From contig JAUZOA010000060.1 of the NCBI GenBank assembly GCA_030706685.1, positions 1 to 35,317 on the forward strand: 35,317 nt of DNA, read 5' to 3'. The stretch comes from Bacteroidota bacterium (lineage in GTDB: Bacteria > Bacteroidota > Bacteroidia > Chitinophagales > Chitinophagaceae). The notes under the pieces were generated by a model. It did not search any database and was not told the origin of the DNA. It saw nothing but the letters and a program-made list of their open reading frames with translations. Positions within the stretch are counted from its first letter, which is position 1; each line of letters begins with the position of its first letter. This document shows positions 16,254 to 24,410 of the stretch, piece after piece. Made by a program: the position numbers and the translations under genes.

Positions 16254-17228
16254 ATGACAACCCTAAAAACATGGAAGCTGATGCGTGAAAGCCTGCAAAA
16301 TAAATTGGCGGTCATGCTTCTGTATGTACTGGAAAGCAGCGGTAGCAGCCCGGGACGGCAAGGATTTTTTATGGCTGTCAATATAAATGGCGAAATGGAA
16401 GGTTCAATAGGCGGGGGGATCATGGAGCATAAGTTTGTGGAAATGGCAAGGGAGAGGCTGTTAGCCCTTAGCAATGAGCCATTAGCGGCAGATATCAAAA
16501 AACAATTTCACGATAAGGTCGCGGCTAAGAATCAAAGCGGGATGATCTGCTCGGGTGAACAAACTATTTTACTATACCGCTTGCAGGAAAAAGATATTGT
16601 TCCTGTTCAACATATTATCCGTTCGATTGAGCAATACAAGAATGGAACACTGACCCTTTCCCCGGATGGTATCCGGTTTAACGATGCCATGCCGGAAATG
16701 AATTTTGAATTTACTTTTCAATCGGAAGATAGCTGGATCTATAAAGAAAAAACAGGCTATAAAAACCAGCTATTCATTATCGGTGGCGGGCATTGTGCTT
16801 TGTCGTTGTCAAGACTTATGCGGTCAATGGATTTTTTTATCCGGGTGTATGATGAAAGAAAAAAACTGAAGACAATGCTGGAAAATAATGCCGCGCATGA
16901 AAAATATTTTATCAATGATTACTATTCGCTCAAAGAAATGATCCCGCCGGGAAAGGATCATTATGTAGTGATCATGACTTTTGGGTACCGGACAGATGAT
17001 ATTGCCCTAAGGGCATTGTTGGGGAAAGGATTCAAGTACCTGGGCTTGCTTGGCAGTAAAACCAAAACAGGGAAAATGCTTAAAGATTACAGGAAAGAAG
17101 GGATTCCCGGGGAAAAATTGCAATGTATTCATACTCCTATCGGCCTTGCTGTCAAAAGCCAGACTCCAGAAGAAATCGCGGTGAGTATTGCAGCAGAAAT
17201 CATTAAAGTAAAAAATGAGTTCTTATAA
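16254..17228 (+). CDS. xdhC: XdhC/CoxI-family molybdenum cofactor insertion protein
   Basis: 324 residues. The N-terminal XdhC/CoxI domain (about 1-85) contains MLLYVLESSGSSPGRQGFFM and GSIGGGIMEHK, with Cys99 in the following MICSGEQ segment. The C-terminal Rossmann-type domain (about 170-310) begins LFIIGGGHCALSLSRL and ends each strand as expected (VVIMTFGYRTDD, YLGLLGSKTK, IHTPIGLAVKSQTPEEIAVS). XdhC binds Moco, promotes its sulfuration and delivers it to XdhB, and this is the expected partner for the upstream enzyme. It is separated from xdhAB by the MFS gene on the other strand, so it has its own promoter. Confidence 0.93.
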   Translation: MTTLKTWKLMRESLQNKLAVMLLYVLESSGSSPGRQGFFMAVNINGEMEGSIGGGIMEHKFVEMARERLLALSNEPLAADIKKQFHDKVAAKNQSGMICSGEQTILLYRLQEKDIVPVQHIIRSIEQYKNGTLTLSPDGIRFNDAMPEMNFEFTFQSEDSWIYKEKTGYKNQLFIIGGGHCALSLSRLMRSMDFFIRVYDERKKLKTMLENNAAHEKYFINDYYSLKEMIPPGKDHYVVIMTFGYRTDDIALRALLGKGFKYLGLLGSKTKTGKMLKDYRKEGIPGEKLQCIHTPIGLAVKSQTPEEIAVSIAAEIIKVKNEFL

Positions 17229-17236
17229 GATGGTGA

Positions 17237-17596
17237 CTATAGCCTGTTTAATTCTTTACGGGTCAATTCATTCTCGATATTGCCGGTATTCAGTGTGGAT
17301 GCAGGCTCAAACAGCATGATCTCTACCTCTTCCCTGGCGACCGGCCTATGCTCCACACCACGCGGCATAATTAAAAACTCACCGGCATTAACAGTAATGG
17401 TCTTATCCCGCAATTGCATATCGAAGCTGCCTTTCACCACGTAAAATAATTCGTCTTCGTTATCATGATGATGCCAGATGAATTCTCCTTTGAATTTGAC
17501 CAATTTGACTTGCTGCCCATTGAGCTCACCCGCAATTCTTGGATTAAAATAGTCGCTGAATGAAGACAACTTTTCGGCCAGGTTTACTTTTTCCAT
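17237..17596 (-). CDS. Small cupin-domain protein
   Basis: 119 residues from ATG at 17596; an 11-codon upstream extension reads into a repeat-like hairpin and is rejected. A single cupin_2 barrel is evident: the first motif FIWHHHDNEDELFYVVKGSF contains His42-44, Glu47 and Glu49, and the second motif GEFLIMPRGVEHRPVA contains His83. These are likely metal ligands. Small stand-alone cupins of this type have varied or unknown functions. It converges with xdhC, 8 bases away, but no functional link is shown. Confidence 0.85.
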   Translation of the reverse strand: MEKVNLAEKLSSFSDYFNPRIAGELNGQQVKLVKFKGEFIWHHHDNEDELFYVVKGSFDMQLRDKTITVNAGEFLIMPRGVEHRPVAREEVEIMLFEPASTLNTGNIENELTRKELNRL

Positions 17597-17607
17597 AATA
17601 TAAAATT

Positions 17608-17676
17608 CCCACAAAGACACGAGGCTCACAAAAAATTCTTTATTATTTTCCTCTGTGCTCTTCGTGGCTTTGCGGG
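17608..17676. repeat. Long imperfect inverted repeat (22-bp arms)
   Basis: The left arm 17608-17629 starts CCCACAAAGACACGAGG; the right arm 17655-17676 is its near-complement, read in reverse as CCCGCAAAGCCACGAAG. The arms differ at about five of 22 positions and enclose a 25-base AT-rich loop. This CACAAAG-CACGA pattern resembles short palindromic intergenic repeats I associate with Bacteroidota genomes. It lies 11 bases upstream of the cupin start, so a transcript entering there would fold into a stable stem. Confidence 0.7.
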
Positions 17677-17687
17677 ACCTTCACTTA

Positions 17688-17835
17688 CTAATTTACATTC
17701 TTCTTAATAAAAAATTGTTCTTTTACGATCTTACCATCTTTTACCTCATATATGAACCCGTAAATTTCTGGGATGAACAGGCTGCCGGCAAATTCATCAA
17801 ATCAGGAGATAGTGCAACGCTAATAAACCCTAATT
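17688..17835 (-). pseudogene. Possible decayed gene end on the minus strand (not identified)
   Basis: On the minus strand a short open frame reads EFAGSLFIPEIYGFIYEV then KDGKIVKEQFFIKKNVN and stops at 17688-17690. Upstream, after a one-base shift in frame, the sequence KIKLGFISVALSPDLMN continues into it. Together they look like the C-terminus of a compact beta-rich protein, possibly SnoaL/NTF2-like, with a frameshift. There is no room for the rest of the gene because pnuC starts at 17858. This could also be chance. Confidence 0.22.
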
Positions 17836-17857
17836 TTATTTTTTAAAATGCCCCTTA

Positions 17858-18529
17858 TTGACTTTACAGGAAATATACCAACAGTTCGCGCACGATATCC
17901 GGGATACCGGCTGGCTGGAATACCTTGCTGTCTTTTCAGGAATTGTAAGCGTTTGGTATTCCCGCAAAGAAAATATACTGGTCTATCCTACCGGCTTGAT
18001 CAACACTACCTTTTATGTTTACCTGAGCCTGAAAGGAAGCCTGCCGGGAGAAGCAAGTGTGAATTTTTATTATACGGTCATGAGCATTTATGGATGGGTA
18101 TTATGGGCTAAAAAAGATGCCCGTCATCAACATGTTGTTCATATCACTTATTCTGATAGCAGGTGGTGGGTCTATCAATTATCTTTTTTTGCTTCCTTTT
18201 ATGTCATCATCTTTATTTTACTTACTTACCTGAAAAAAGATTTTGCCCCGGGCGCTATTCCCTGGGTGGATGCTTTTGCATCGTCTACGGCATTCACCGG
18301 CATGTGGCTGATGACAAAAAAGAAAGTGGAAAGCTGGTACTGGTGGATAGCAACGAATATTGCTTCTATCCCCTTATACTTTGTAAAACATTATGTGTTT
18401 ACCAGCGTGTATTATTTAGTATTATTCATAATGGCGGTGTTCGGATTAATTGAATGGATCCGGAGAGCAAAAAAAGCGACCCCGCTTTTGGCGGGACCGC
18501 TTTCGTCTTTGCAAAATCAATCTGCTTAA
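17858..18529 (+). CDS. pnuC: PnuC-family nicotinamide riboside transporter
   Basis: 223 residues, about seven membrane helices. Characteristic segments are GWLEYLAVFSGIVSVWYSRK, ENILVYPTGLINTTFYVYL, NFYYTVMSIYGWVLW and the Trp-rich second half (ESWYWWIATNIASIPLYFVK), all typical of PnuC. PnuC imports nicotinamide riboside by facilitated diffusion and relies on a cytoplasmic kinase for trapping; such a kinase is encoded at 19022. No in-frame ATG precedes the conserved sequence; TTG at 17858 is the likely start, since the ATG at 17848 is in another frame. The last 18 codons contain a terminator-like hairpin, so the C-terminal tail is probably not conserved. The gene overlaps the convergent hsp20 gene by 4 bases. 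Confidence 0.9.
   Translation: MTLQEIYQQFAHDIRDTGWLEYLAVFSGIVSVWYSRKENILVYPTGLINTTFYVYLSLKGSLPGEASVNFYYTVMSIYGWVLWAKKDARHQHVVHITYSDSRWWVYQLSFFASFYVIIFILLTYLKKDFAPGAIPWVDAFASSTAFTGMWLMTKKKVESWYWWIATNIASIPLYFVKHYVFTSVYYLVLFIMAVFGLIEWIRRAKKATPLLAGPLSSLQNQSA
18473..18503 (+). terminator. Terminator-like hairpin inside the 3' end of pnuC
   Basis: AAAGCG-nn-CCCGC(T) at 18473-18486 pairs with (G)GCGGG-nn-CGCTTT at 18490-18503 around a short TTTT-like loop, with a two-base internal mismatch. It is followed by CGTCTTTG rather than a long T run. It lies before the stop codon, so ribosomes translating pnuC would pass through it. Confidence 0.5.
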
Positions 18530-18924
18530 CTCACTTTGATCTCCTGGCTTGTTGCTTCCTTACCGGTGATAACAGGCAGTGAAACCTGCAGCACTCCATC
18601 CACATACTTTGCACTGATCTTTGAGGCATCTATGCTGTCGTCCAGTGTAAAGGTTCTTACAAAACCACCACGGCTGTATTCGCGCATTATCCAGTCGGGT
18701 CTTGGAAATCCTTCAGGGGGCGTATAAGTAATCGTGAGTTCATTACCTTTTACACCGAGGCTGAAATTTTCTTTGATCCTGCCCGGGGCGAATACCAGCA
18801 TTTCAAAACTGGTATCGGTCTTGTAAATGTTTACGGCAGCTCTTTGCATTGAACGGATGAACAGGTGCCGGTTCCTGTTTCCGGAGTAATTGCCTTTTGC
18901 GGCACATGACTGATTGTAGTACAT
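18526..18924 (-). CDS. Hsp20/alpha-crystallin-family small heat shock protein
   Basis: 132 residues. The alpha-crystallin domain (about 30-122) begins AVNIYKTDTSFEMLVFAPGR and includes LGVKGNELTITYTPPE, the strand GGFVRTFTLDDSIDASKISA and the end motif YVDGVLQVSLPVI, a variant of the family's GVLxxxxPK signature. The N-terminal arm is short and Asn-rich and the C-terminal tail has no clear Ile-x-Ile/Val motif except IKV. Such proteins hold unfolding proteins in an ATP-independent way. The sequence before the start shows no CIRCE-type element. It overlaps pnuC tail to tail by 4 bases; no functional link is implied. Confidence 0.88.
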   Translation of the reverse strand: MYYNQSCAAKGNYSGNRNRHLFIRSMQRAAVNIYKTDTSFEMLVFAPGRIKENFSLGVKGNELTITYTPPEGFPRPDWIMREYSRGGFVRTFTLDDSIDASKISAKYVDGVLQVSLPVITGKEATSQEIKVS

Positions 18925-19021
18925 GTTACTTTGTTTAAAAGTTAAAAAATGAATATCCCTCTATGAACATCTGGCAGAGATAAAATGTTCAATAATCAAC
19001 CGGCTATCGTAAATTCGGCTC

Positions 19022-19588
19022 ATGCTGAAAAAGATCGTTATCATAGGACCTGAGAGTACAGGTAAAAGCACCCTTTGCCAGCAACTGGCAGCTCATTATC
19101 AAACACAATGGTGCCCCGAATATGCAAGGGAATACCTGTCAAAGAATGGCACGAACTATTCTTACGACGATCTGTTGGCAATTGCAAAAGGACAAATTGA
19201 ATTGGAAGATAAGACCATACAATCAGCTATAAGCAATTGGCAAACAGCACCCCCCGGCTCATCCCTCACCACTCAACATTCACCCCTCTTTATTGACACC
19301 GATATGTACGTGATGAAGGTGTGGAGCGAATTCGTATTCGGCAAGTGTCATCGTTTTATATTAGACCAGGTCATTGAAAGAAAATATGACCTTTATTTAT
19401 TGTGTAATATTGACCTGCCTTGGGTAGAAGATGAATTGCGTGAATATCCCGACCTGGAATCAAGACAAAAACTTTACCATATCTATAAAGATATAATGAT
19501 CAACCAGGCGGTGCCCTGGATAGAGATCAGCGGTGATTATGATGAACGTTTACAAAAAAGCATTCTGGCTTCGAGCCAGGTTCTCTGA
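19022..19588 (+). CDS. NadR-type nicotinamide riboside kinase (AAA_28 ATPase)
   Basis: 188 residues. Walker A GPESTGKST lies at 9-17 and is followed by WCPEYAREYLSKNGTNYSYD, then FIDTDMYVMKVWSEFVFGKC and YDLYLLCNIDLPWVEDELRE. This is the pattern of the C-terminal ribosylnicotinamide kinase domain of NadR, here as a stand-alone protein without the adenylyltransferase or helix-turn-helix domains. It should phosphorylate nicotinamide riboside to NMN, trapping what PnuC imports. pnuC lies 500 bases upstream on the same strand, separated by the opposite-strand hsp20. A possible -7 box, TAAATTCG (19010-19017), sits 4 bases before the ATG, suggesting a very short leader. Confidence 0.86.
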   Translation: MLKKIVIIGPESTGKSTLCQQLAAHYQTQWCPEYAREYLSKNGTNYSYDDLLAIAKGQIELEDKTIQSAISNWQTAPPGSSLTTQHSPLFIDTDMYVMKVWSEFVFGKCHRFILDQVIERKYDLYLLCNIDLPWVEDELREYPDLESRQKLYHIYKDIMINQAVPWIEISGDYDERLQKSILASSQVL

Positions 19589-19599
19589 TAAAGACAACT

Positions 19600-21618
19600 T
19601 TATTTTCCCGGCTTTTTCTTTTTATTGTTGAACAAGAGATACCGCGCAGTTTCAAAATAAGCTTCCGTAAGGCGGCGGGAAGAATCTATTTTTTCCGATT
19701 GTTCCGGTGAATTGTCAACCGGTTTATTATCAATTACAGAAACTAATTGTTGTTTTCCGTTTTCCAGCGAACGCTGGTAATACCATTTGCTGGTAACCAA
19801 TCCTATTTTATGAACATTATGATCAATGATAAAGGCGCAATTTTTTAAATTATCAGGATGATTAAGTGCGTTAGTATCCAAAAGATTTCTGCCCAGGGCG
19901 GTATTGTGATACGGAATCCCTGCTATGGTAGCGACAGTAGGAAGAATATCTATTTGCGAAGAAACATTATTAATTTTTCCTGGCTGTAATCTCCCGGGTG
20001 AATAAAATAATAAGGGCACATGTTCGCTGGTAAGGCCCTGCTCGGTCCATGACTTTGGAAACATATCACCGGTATAACCAGCAATACCATGGTCGCCGAC
20101 AAAAACAAAAATGGTGTTGTCAAAATATTTTTTCTTTCTCGCCGCTTCGAAAAATTGCTGGATACAATAATCAGCATAACGGAAAGCATTTAATTCTTTG
20201 TCGCTTTCAAACCCATACTTTTTTAATGTATCAGTTGGAAATGACTCCTTTTTAAATGTTGCCAGGTCCTCGGTTGGGATAGTGTAGGGCCTGTGATTAT
20301 CGGCTGTCTGGATAACGGCAAAAAAGGGGGATTTGTGTTTATCCAAAATTTCATTGGCGCCGATGAAAAGATTTTTATCACTGATGCCCCATACATCAAC
20401 TTTGGAAGCGCTGAAATCCTGCCCTTCATACAAATGAAGCCCATCAATATTGTTCATTAATAAACCGCGGATATTTGCCCAGCTGGTGCTGCCGCCGATA
20501 AAATACATTTTCTCATACCCGGTGAAATCATTGATAATAGTGGATTGATCAACCATAGCCGGATTCCGGCTGGCGGTTTCAGGGATCTCAACATCCGGGA
20601 TGCCGGTAATAGTCGCCCAGACACCTCTTGCCGTACCAAAAGAAGGTGTAAAGCAATGGTCGAAGAACACGCCATTCTTGCACAATTGATCAAAGAAGGG
20701 AGTAGCGTTTAACGGATTGCCCCACATGGAGCTCTTATAGGCGCTGAAACTTTCGCAGATCACCAATACGATATTTGGCTTTGTTGTACCCGGCGTATCC
20801 GTTCCCTTATAGGTTCGTTCATAGTTCAGGGCTACCGAATCTCTTTGCTGCACGCCCAGGTGATCCGCCATTAACGAATAATATTCTTTTGCTTTTTTGA
20901 GATCGTAGGTAGAGTTGCGGAAATTCAGCGTACTGAAAAAACTCTGGATAGGATTTAATGCCGTGTTGGCTTCAAAGTCATTTCGCAACGAAAAAGCATC
21001 GCTCCACCTGAGCGGGTACTGGCCGATGCGTCCAAAAATGGCTACGGCAAATGCCAGTCCCCAAAAAATGGACCACCCTAACCTGTTTGCCTTCCTGACT
21101 ACAAAGACCGACCCTCCAACTTGTTTATAAAGTCTTTTAATAAGCCACAAAAAAGCTGTTGTAAAAATGATCATCCCCAGTAATATTTTTATTACCGGGT
21201 AGGTTTGCCAGAGCATCCTGGCCGAAATACTTGTATCCTCGGCATAATTAAGCACCTGGGCATTTAGCCGTTGCGATAAATAACTGAAGTGGGCAAAATC
21301 GCTGCTATAAAAAAGGGAAAACCCGAAAATAAATATACCCAGGAACCAGAAGATGATTCTTCGCGATAGCCGGGAGTCAAACGGGTTGCAATGCCTGAAA
21401 CTGCCGATGACTAATAAGGGTAGCAGCAAAACACAAATGATTCTTGCATCATAACGAAGTCCCATGCTGAAAGCCGGCCTCATTTCATTCCACGGTATAT
21501 TGATGGGCTTAAAAACAAGAGCGAAAATAATTCTCAGCAGGCTCATTATTATCAGGAACGAGATTCCGATACCCAGGAGCCATCTTAGAAGACGTGATTG
21601 TATGTAATATTTTTTCAC
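19600..21618 (-). CDS. LTA-synthase-like membrane phosphoglycerol/phosphoethanolamine transferase
   Basis: 672 residues. Five N-terminal membrane helices (about 12-36, 58-74, 86-106, 143-162, 180-198) are followed by a large extracytoplasmic sulfatase-fold domain (about 280-610). Metal and catalytic residues expected for the alkaline phosphatase superfamily are visible: Glu289 in VLVICESFSAYKSS, Thr329 in PSFGTARGVWATITG as the probable nucleophile, His442 in TADNHRPY, and Asp509-His510 in VFVGDHGIAGYTGDMF. Gram-negative members add phosphoglycerol or phosphoethanolamine to glycans or lipids. The exact acceptor is unknown. Divergent from the PAP2 gene, with which it may share a lipid-headgroup role. 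Confidence 0.9.
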   Translation of the reverse strand: MKKYYIQSRLLRWLLGIGISFLIIMSLLRIIFALVFKPINIPWNEMRPAFSMGLRYDARIICVLLLPLLVIGSFRHCNPFDSRLSRRIIFWFLGIFIFGFSLFYSSDFAHFSYLSQRLNAQVLNYAEDTSISARMLWQTYPVIKILLGMIIFTTAFLWLIKRLYKQVGGSVFVVRKANRLGWSIFWGLAFAVAIFGRIGQYPLRWSDAFSLRNDFEANTALNPIQSFFSTLNFRNSTYDLKKAKEYYSLMADHLGVQQRDSVALNYERTYKGTDTPGTTKPNIVLVICESFSAYKSSMWGNPLNATPFFDQLCKNGVFFDHCFTPSFGTARGVWATITGIPDVEIPETASRNPAMVDQSTIINDFTGYEKMYFIGGSTSWANIRGLLMNNIDGLHLYEGQDFSASKVDVWGISDKNLFIGANEILDKHKSPFFAVIQTADNHRPYTIPTEDLATFKKESFPTDTLKKYGFESDKELNAFRYADYCIQQFFEAARKKKYFDNTIFVFVGDHGIAGYTGDMFPKSWTEQGLTSEHVPLLFYSPGRLQPGKINNVSSQIDILPTVATIAGIPYHNTALGRNLLDTNALNHPDNLKNCAFIIDHNVHKIGLVTSKWYYQRSLENGKQQLVSVIDNKPVDNSPEQSEKIDSSRRLTEAYFETARYLLFNNKKKKPGK

Positions 21619-21811
21619 AGTTGAATATTTAAGGCAACTAATAATTTTATAGCCGCTGCCCGCTTACCTGTCAATTAAATTTCCTTCTTATCGAATCCAC
21701 GCCGGTAATTAAAATTTCATTTTCCCGATAAGCTTTGAAGAAGTAATTTCAAATATAGATGAAACCCTATTTATACACAAATAATCGGGGTTAAAGCAAA
21801 GGTTGAACCCT

Positions 21812-21819
21812 TAATTTTG
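21812..21819 (+). promoter_or_regulatory. Putative -7 promoter box for the PAP2 gene
   Basis: TAATTTTG matches TAnnTTTG and lies 31 bases before the PAP2 ATG. The 232-base region 21619-21850 holds the divergent promoters of the LTA-synthase-like and PAP2 genes; an interrupted palindrome GGGTT...GAACCC (21788-21810) sits immediately upstream of the box. No open frame or RNA gene was seen there. Confidence 0.45.
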
Positions 21820-21850
21820 CAGCGGGCTCTTTTCATTCAAATTTTTCGCC

Positions 21851-22435
21851 ATGTCATTTTTTGATAAGATTTTGCAACTTGACCGGGATCTTTTTTTTCT
21901 AATTAACGACAAGTGGAGCAATTCATTCTTCGACTGGCTTTTGCCCTACACGCGCGATGCCAATACCTGGATACCTCTTTATCTTTTTTTGCTCATCTTC
22001 ATTCCCCTGAAACATAAAAAAAAGGGATTGCTCTGGGTGTTGCTGGCGGTTGTGGAAGGGGCTTGTACCGATCTTGTCAGCAGCCGGCTGATCAAAGAAA
22101 ATATTTTCCGGCTTCGCCCTTGCCAGGATCCATCGCTGAAGGATCATATTCATGTGCTGGTGCAGTATTGCCCTCATAGCTCAAGTTTTACTTCTTCACA
22201 TGCCGCCAATCATTTCGGTTTTGCTACATTCCTCTATCTTACTTTAAAGGAATATTATGGCAAGTGGACAGCGTTAATTTTTTTATGGGCTTTTATTATT
22301 TGTTATGCCCAGGCATATGTGGGAGTCCATTACCCGCTGGACCTGGTCGGTGGCGCTATTGCCGGCAGCATCATTGGATATATCTTTTCATGGGTATTCA
22401 ATAAATATTTGAGATTGAAAAAAGTAACTGCCTGA
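21851..22435 (+). CDS. PAP2-family membrane phosphatase
   Basis: 194 residues, five to six membrane helices. The three phosphatase motifs are present: K82-x6-R89-P90, SFTSSH with His117 (the usual PSGH is here TSSH), and YAQAYVGVHYPLD with the nucleophile His160 and Asp164. The Arg normally found in the third motif is Gln154, a variant worth noting because that Arg contacts phosphate in characterised enzymes. Likely substrates are undecaprenyl pyrophosphate, phosphatidic acid or lipid A phosphates. It converges with mtgA, 4 bases away. Confidence 0.88.
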   Translation: MSFFDKILQLDRDLFFLINDKWSNSFFDWLLPYTRDANTWIPLYLFLLIFIPLKHKKKGLLWVLLAVVEGACTDLVSSRLIKENIFRLRPCQDPSLKDHIHVLVQYCPHSSSFTSSHAANHFGFATFLYLTLKEYYGKWTALIFLWAFIICYAQAYVGVHYPLDLVGGAIAGSIIGYIFSWVFNKYLRLKKVTA

Positions 22436-22439
22436 ACCG

Positions 22440-23153
22440 TTATTTTCTATAGTCAATCACTTTCTGAACATCAGGATCAGGTTCAAGAAAACCCATTTGC
22501 TGCACTATTCGCCTCGACTTGGATAAAATATAAGGAGATGGCGGCTTTACCTTAAAGTATCTTGATTTGGGATTAGGCAAACAGGCCGCTATCATAGCCG
22601 CCTCCTGCCGGGTTAAATTCTTAGCCGGTTTATTAAAATATTTTTGGGCCGCCATTTCAATCCCGAATATTCCATCGCCCATTTCAATGACATTCAGGTA
22701 CACTTCCAGTATCCGTTTCTTTCCCCAGATCAGTTCTATCATAAATGTGAAATAAGCTTCCAGCCCTTTTCTTATAAAACTTCTTCCCTGCCACAGGAAA
22801 ACATTTTTCGCCACTTGCTGGCTGATAGTACTTCCTCCGTGTACGCGACCGGGTTTTCTTTTATTATATTCCATAGCTTTTTTAATGCTTTTCCAGTCAA
22901 AACCGCTATGATCGGGAAACAACTGGTCCTCGGATGAAATAACCGCCAGTTTTGCAGTGTATGAAATATTGTTTCGGCTCACATAATCTCTCTTCAGTCC
23001 ATGCCCCGTGATCCAACTTACAAACTGTGTCATGGTTATGGGCGGATTTACCCATTTTAATAAAATGATATAAACAAACTGCGCGATGAATAAGATGATG
23101 AATATCTTTTTTATCCATCGCCAGATCTTTGGAAAAAGTCCTTTAGTTGTCAT
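22440..23153 (-). CDS. mtgA: Monofunctional biosynthetic peptidoglycan transglycosylase
   Basis: 237 residues from ATG at 23153; the TTG four codons upstream is less likely. One membrane helix (about 13-33) anchors a GT51 domain with the family motifs SSEDQLFPDHSGFDW (Glu75 is the predicted catalytic base), RVHGGSTISQQVAKNVFLW, RKGLEAYFTFMIELIWGKKRILEVYLNVIEMG and AAQKYFNK. It polymerises lipid II into glycan strands in the periplasm without a transpeptidase domain. The length matches MtgA. The following gene on the same strand (23196-23723) lies 42 bases upstream and may be co-transcribed. Confidence 0.93.
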   Translation of the reverse strand: MTTKGLFPKIWRWIKKIFIILFIAQFVYIILLKWVNPPITMTQFVSWITGHGLKRDYVSRNNISYTAKLAVISSEDQLFPDHSGFDWKSIKKAMEYNKRKPGRVHGGSTISQQVAKNVFLWQGRSFIRKGLEAYFTFMIELIWGKKRILEVYLNVIEMGDGIFGIEMAAQKYFNKPAKNLTRQEAAMIAACLPNPKSRYFKVKPPSPYILSKSRRIVQQMGFLEPDPDVQKVIDYRK

Positions 23154-23195
23154 ACTCTTCTGCAATATTAAACAACTAAATCAATTACACTTCTT

Positions 23196-23723
23196 TCAAA
23201 ATGGTTTTATTCTCGTCGGGGTAAGATGGAAGTCTAATACTTGTAAATGGAATTTTTTCCCCATTCTGAATTCTTTCCTGGTAATGAGCCTGTAAAATTT
23301 AACTCCTAAGTATTTAATCAGTAAAGGCGCATACCCGATGGTGAGCCCGGCAATCAATGCCTCTTTAAATGTCGCCTGTTTGCTGATAGTGAGACCTGCG
23401 GTAACAAGGGCTGAGCCTCCGCCAATCACTAGCAAGGTTTTAGCATCTGGAAAAGGAAGTTTGGGTTTTTTTGACAATACTACCTCCCGTACATCGGGGC
23501 AACGAACAGGAAAGTCATTAATGAATATAGTGTCGTTTCGCAATAAAGTAACTGTTCCGGCGATATAGCTTCCGTCACGCAGCCTGATAGCGATCGGGTC
23601 TCCCTCTATATAGGTTTTTTTCTTTTTAAATCCTTTTTTTACGAAGAGATAGGCGTTCTGCGAAAAACAAAATAAGGAAACCAGCAGAAGTAATAAAGTG
23701 ATAAAATAAGCCCGCCGGTTCAT
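23196..23723 (-). CDS. Secreted or membrane protein of unknown function
   Basis: 175 residues from ATG at 23723; ten extra upstream residues would precede the signal sequence and are rejected. The signal peptide or anchor is RRAYFITLLLLLVSLFCFSQ. It is followed by a basic KKGFKKKKTY segment, a short beta-rich part (DPIAIRLRDGSYIAGTVTLL, NDTIFINDFPVRCPDVREVV) and two hydrophobic helices (about 103-120 and 126-146), then a basic tail. The beta segment resembles domains in other uncharacterised Bacteroidota envelope proteins. I do not recognise a named family. It sits between mtgA and a LysE exporter on the same strand, 48 bases downstream of the latter. Confidence 0.65.
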   Translation of the reverse strand: MNRRAYFITLLLLLVSLFCFSQNAYLFVKKGFKKKKTYIEGDPIAIRLRDGSYIAGTVTLLRNDTIFINDFPVRCPDVREVVLSKKPKLPFPDAKTLLVIGGGSALVTAGLTISKQATFKEALIAGLTIGYAPLLIKYLGVKFYRLITRKEFRMGKKFHLQVLDFHLTPTRIKPF

Positions 23724-23770
23724 GCTGCCAAACTTACAAAAGGAGGAACTCATAAATTGTTAATCCTTTG

Positions 23771-24403
23771 CTACAATCGGTTACCATAGATAAGCAGGCC
23801 CCATATCATAGCGATACCGAGTCCAATAAGAATAGCACCATTGACCCGGTTAAGAATATGAATATTATGCGGGGTCAGGCGATTGCGGATCTTGCCTGCC
23901 AGCATTACTTTGGCAATATCGCTACCCAGTACCAATACAAGGCAGGTGGTAAAAACGATGACCCGCTGTTGTATGGAATGGTTAATCACAGCCGTCGAAG
24001 CGGTAATCCAGAAGATAAAAACAGCCGGGTTAAGCATATTCATTAAAAACCCTGAGAAGAATATCGGGGCATAGTCCCTCTTGCGAAACGCGAATACCTG
24101 TTGTCCAGATTCGTTCACTTTTACTTTTTTAAAAAAAAGAAAGAAGACCCCGAGCGAAACAAGGAAAATACAGCCTGCAATGCCGATCTCTGTCTTATAG
24201 CTGCTCAGGCTTTTGAATAATTCAGTAAATACATTGCTGATCACGACAAGAGTAATATCGCTGGCGGAAACGCCGATCACGAAAGCCATTCCACCCCTGT
24301 GCCCGTTATTCAGGCTCTGCTTGATAATGGAAAACAGGACCGGTCCAACCGAAATACTCAGCAGCAACCCGAATGTCAGTCCTTTCAGTAAGGCTTCAAT
24401 CAT
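23771..24403 (-). CDS. LysE/RhtB-family exporter
   Basis: 210 residues, six predicted membrane helices. The N-terminus FGLLLSISVGPVLFSIIKQS and the following GHRGGMAFVIGVSASD are the family signature; FFSGFLMNMLNPAVFIFWIT marks the central Asn-Pro segment of helix 4. Family members export amino acids or related compounds; the substrate here cannot be predicted. A dispersed short-repeat pair lies directly upstream of its start (24411-24558). Confidence 0.9.
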   Translation of the reverse strand: MIEALLKGLTFGLLLSISVGPVLFSIIKQSLNNGHRGGMAFVIGVSASDITLVVISNVFTELFKSLSSYKTEIGIAGCIFLVSLGVFFLFFKKVKVNESGQQVFAFRKRDYAPIFFSGFLMNMLNPAVFIFWITASTAVINHSIQQRVIVFTTCLVLVLGSDIAKVMLAGKIRNRLTPHNIHILNRVNGAILIGLGIAMIWGLLIYGNRL

Positions 24404-24410
24404 AAATAAT

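Noticed and set aside
17655-17846. 63-codon plus-strand frame before pnuC
   Set aside because: It starts with GTG inside the palindrome and has no recognisable features; the minus-strand reading is more protein-like.
17848-18111. ATG-started frame overlapping pnuC
   Set aside because: Wrong frame for the PnuC membrane sequence; the translation is Cys/Arg-rich and without domains.
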